Assembly (NCBI GenBank): GCA_002081555.1
Contig: KV921131.1
Span: forward strand, 2,719 to 56,619
Source: Protostelium mycophagum
Taxonomy: Eukaryota > Evosea > Variosea > Protosteliida > Protosteliaceae
Direction: 5' to 3'
Length of the DNA stretch: 53,901 nt
Under the pieces are notes generated by a model. The model made no database searches, was not told the origin of the DNA, and was given only the letters and a program-made list of their open reading frames with translations. Positions within the stretch are counted from its first letter, which is position 1. Every line of letters begins with the position of its first letter. Shown in pieces: positions 53,746 to 53,901 of the stretch. Made by a program: the position numbers and the translations under genes.

Positions 53746-53901
53746 GTTGATCATCTACAACGCACTGGACTTGGTCACTCCGGCGCAACTTTTCCACCAA
53801 CCTCCAGAAGTTGGGCGTCACTGCAGTATCTCCCTCCTTCTTCTCACTATCAGCTCATCAAGCCCCGAACAGCAGCAACAACAACAAACATGAGATCATA
53901 C
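53746..53901 (+). repeat. 156-bp perfect inverted copy of 40875-41030
   Basis: Every base of 53746-53901 matches the reverse complement of 40875-41030. The identical block includes promoter, leader and the first four codons of the Gly/Leu-rich gene. Identity continues to the window edge, so its true length is unknown. Confidence 0.95.
53890..53901 (+). CDS. First four codons of a second Gly/Leu-rich secreted protein gene
   Basis: ATGAGATCATAC (MRSY) is identical to the start of the gene at 40886 (-), with an identical leader. The window ends here, so paralogy beyond four codons is inference from the preceding 144 identical bases. Confidence 0.7.

Noticed and set aside
1-53901. Octamer repeats as a CRISPR-like array
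   Set aside because: Spacing is irregular, copies occur on both strands and coincide with introns; no cas genes, and the genome is eukaryotic.

Overview
This is nuclear DNA from a small-genome, intron-rich eukaryotic microbe. The genes have many short introns (often 35-60 nt, GT..AG), sit close together on both strands, and encode eukaryote-specific proteins: cytosolic-type isoleucyl-tRNA synthetase, ALG11, a DENN protein, a SET protein, a cyclin, an RNF32-like RING/IQ protein, a homeodomain and a GAIN/GPS receptor kinase. The mix of a Zn2Cys6-PAS factor, a heme-thiolate peroxidase, kelch/GAIN receptor kinases and DUF547 proteins fits an amoebozoan, for example a protosteloid amoeba. This assignment is inference only; no rRNA or organelle marker is present. 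One 100-base N run (33086-33185) marks an assembly gap inside an intron.

Layout. 1-1002 (-): the 5' part of a secreted RCC1-repeat protein that runs off the left edge. 1488-7263 (-): receptor-like kinase with signal peptide, Thr/Ser-rich repeat stalk, kelch repeats, Cys-rich module, GAIN/GPS, one membrane helix and a TKL-like kinase. 7697-18390 (-): a very intron-rich gene joining a tripartite DENN domain, a GRAM/PH-like domain and a C-terminal DUF547 domain. 18689-19001 (+): small hypothetical protein. 19083-23801 (+): beta-mannosidase carrying two tandem duplications that straddle splice sites. 23853-25406 (-): Zn2Cys6/PAS transcription factor. 25751-27475 (+): PLP aminotransferase. 27784-28762 (+): secreted heme-thiolate peroxidase. 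29388-29768 (-): homeodomain protein. 30675-32187 (+): RNF32-like double RING/IQ protein. 32403-37703 (+): isoleucyl-tRNA synthetase. 38448-39144 (+): hypothetical. 39883-40886 (-): secreted Gly/Leu-rich protein. 41182-43337 (-): SET protein. 43435-45849 (+): ALG11. 45899-46320 (+): fragmentary gene. 46484-47620 (+): cyclin. 47860-48159 (+): mL49-like mitoribosomal protein. 48185-48741 (-): weak gene. 49030-49981 (-): HD-domain hydrolase. 50237-52735 (+): helical-repeat/IQ-motif protein. 52856-53727 (+): hypothetical. 53890-end (+): first codons of a second copy of the Gly/Leu-rich gene.

There is no operon-like pathway; the genes are ordinary unlinked eukaryotic functions. The striking structure is in the introns. 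They are built from a small vocabulary of short self-complementary or recurrent words: GAAATTTC, GTTGTAGA/TCTACAAC, CTAAAAATAG, GTTGCTAAGCAAC, CTGCAGCAAAGCTGCA, and GGTAAGAACCGTGA types. Several words form the splice junctions themselves, and many introns begin GTGAAATTTC and end GAAATTTCAG or GTTGTAG. The other notable events are an identical 156-bp inverted duplication carrying the Gly/Leu-rich gene promoter and the decayed tail of its neighbour, and the unusual DENN-GRAM-DUF547 and kelch-GAIN-kinase architectures.

All splice junctions are inferred by reading GT..AG sites, phase and protein similarity by eye; starts and small exons are the weakest part.
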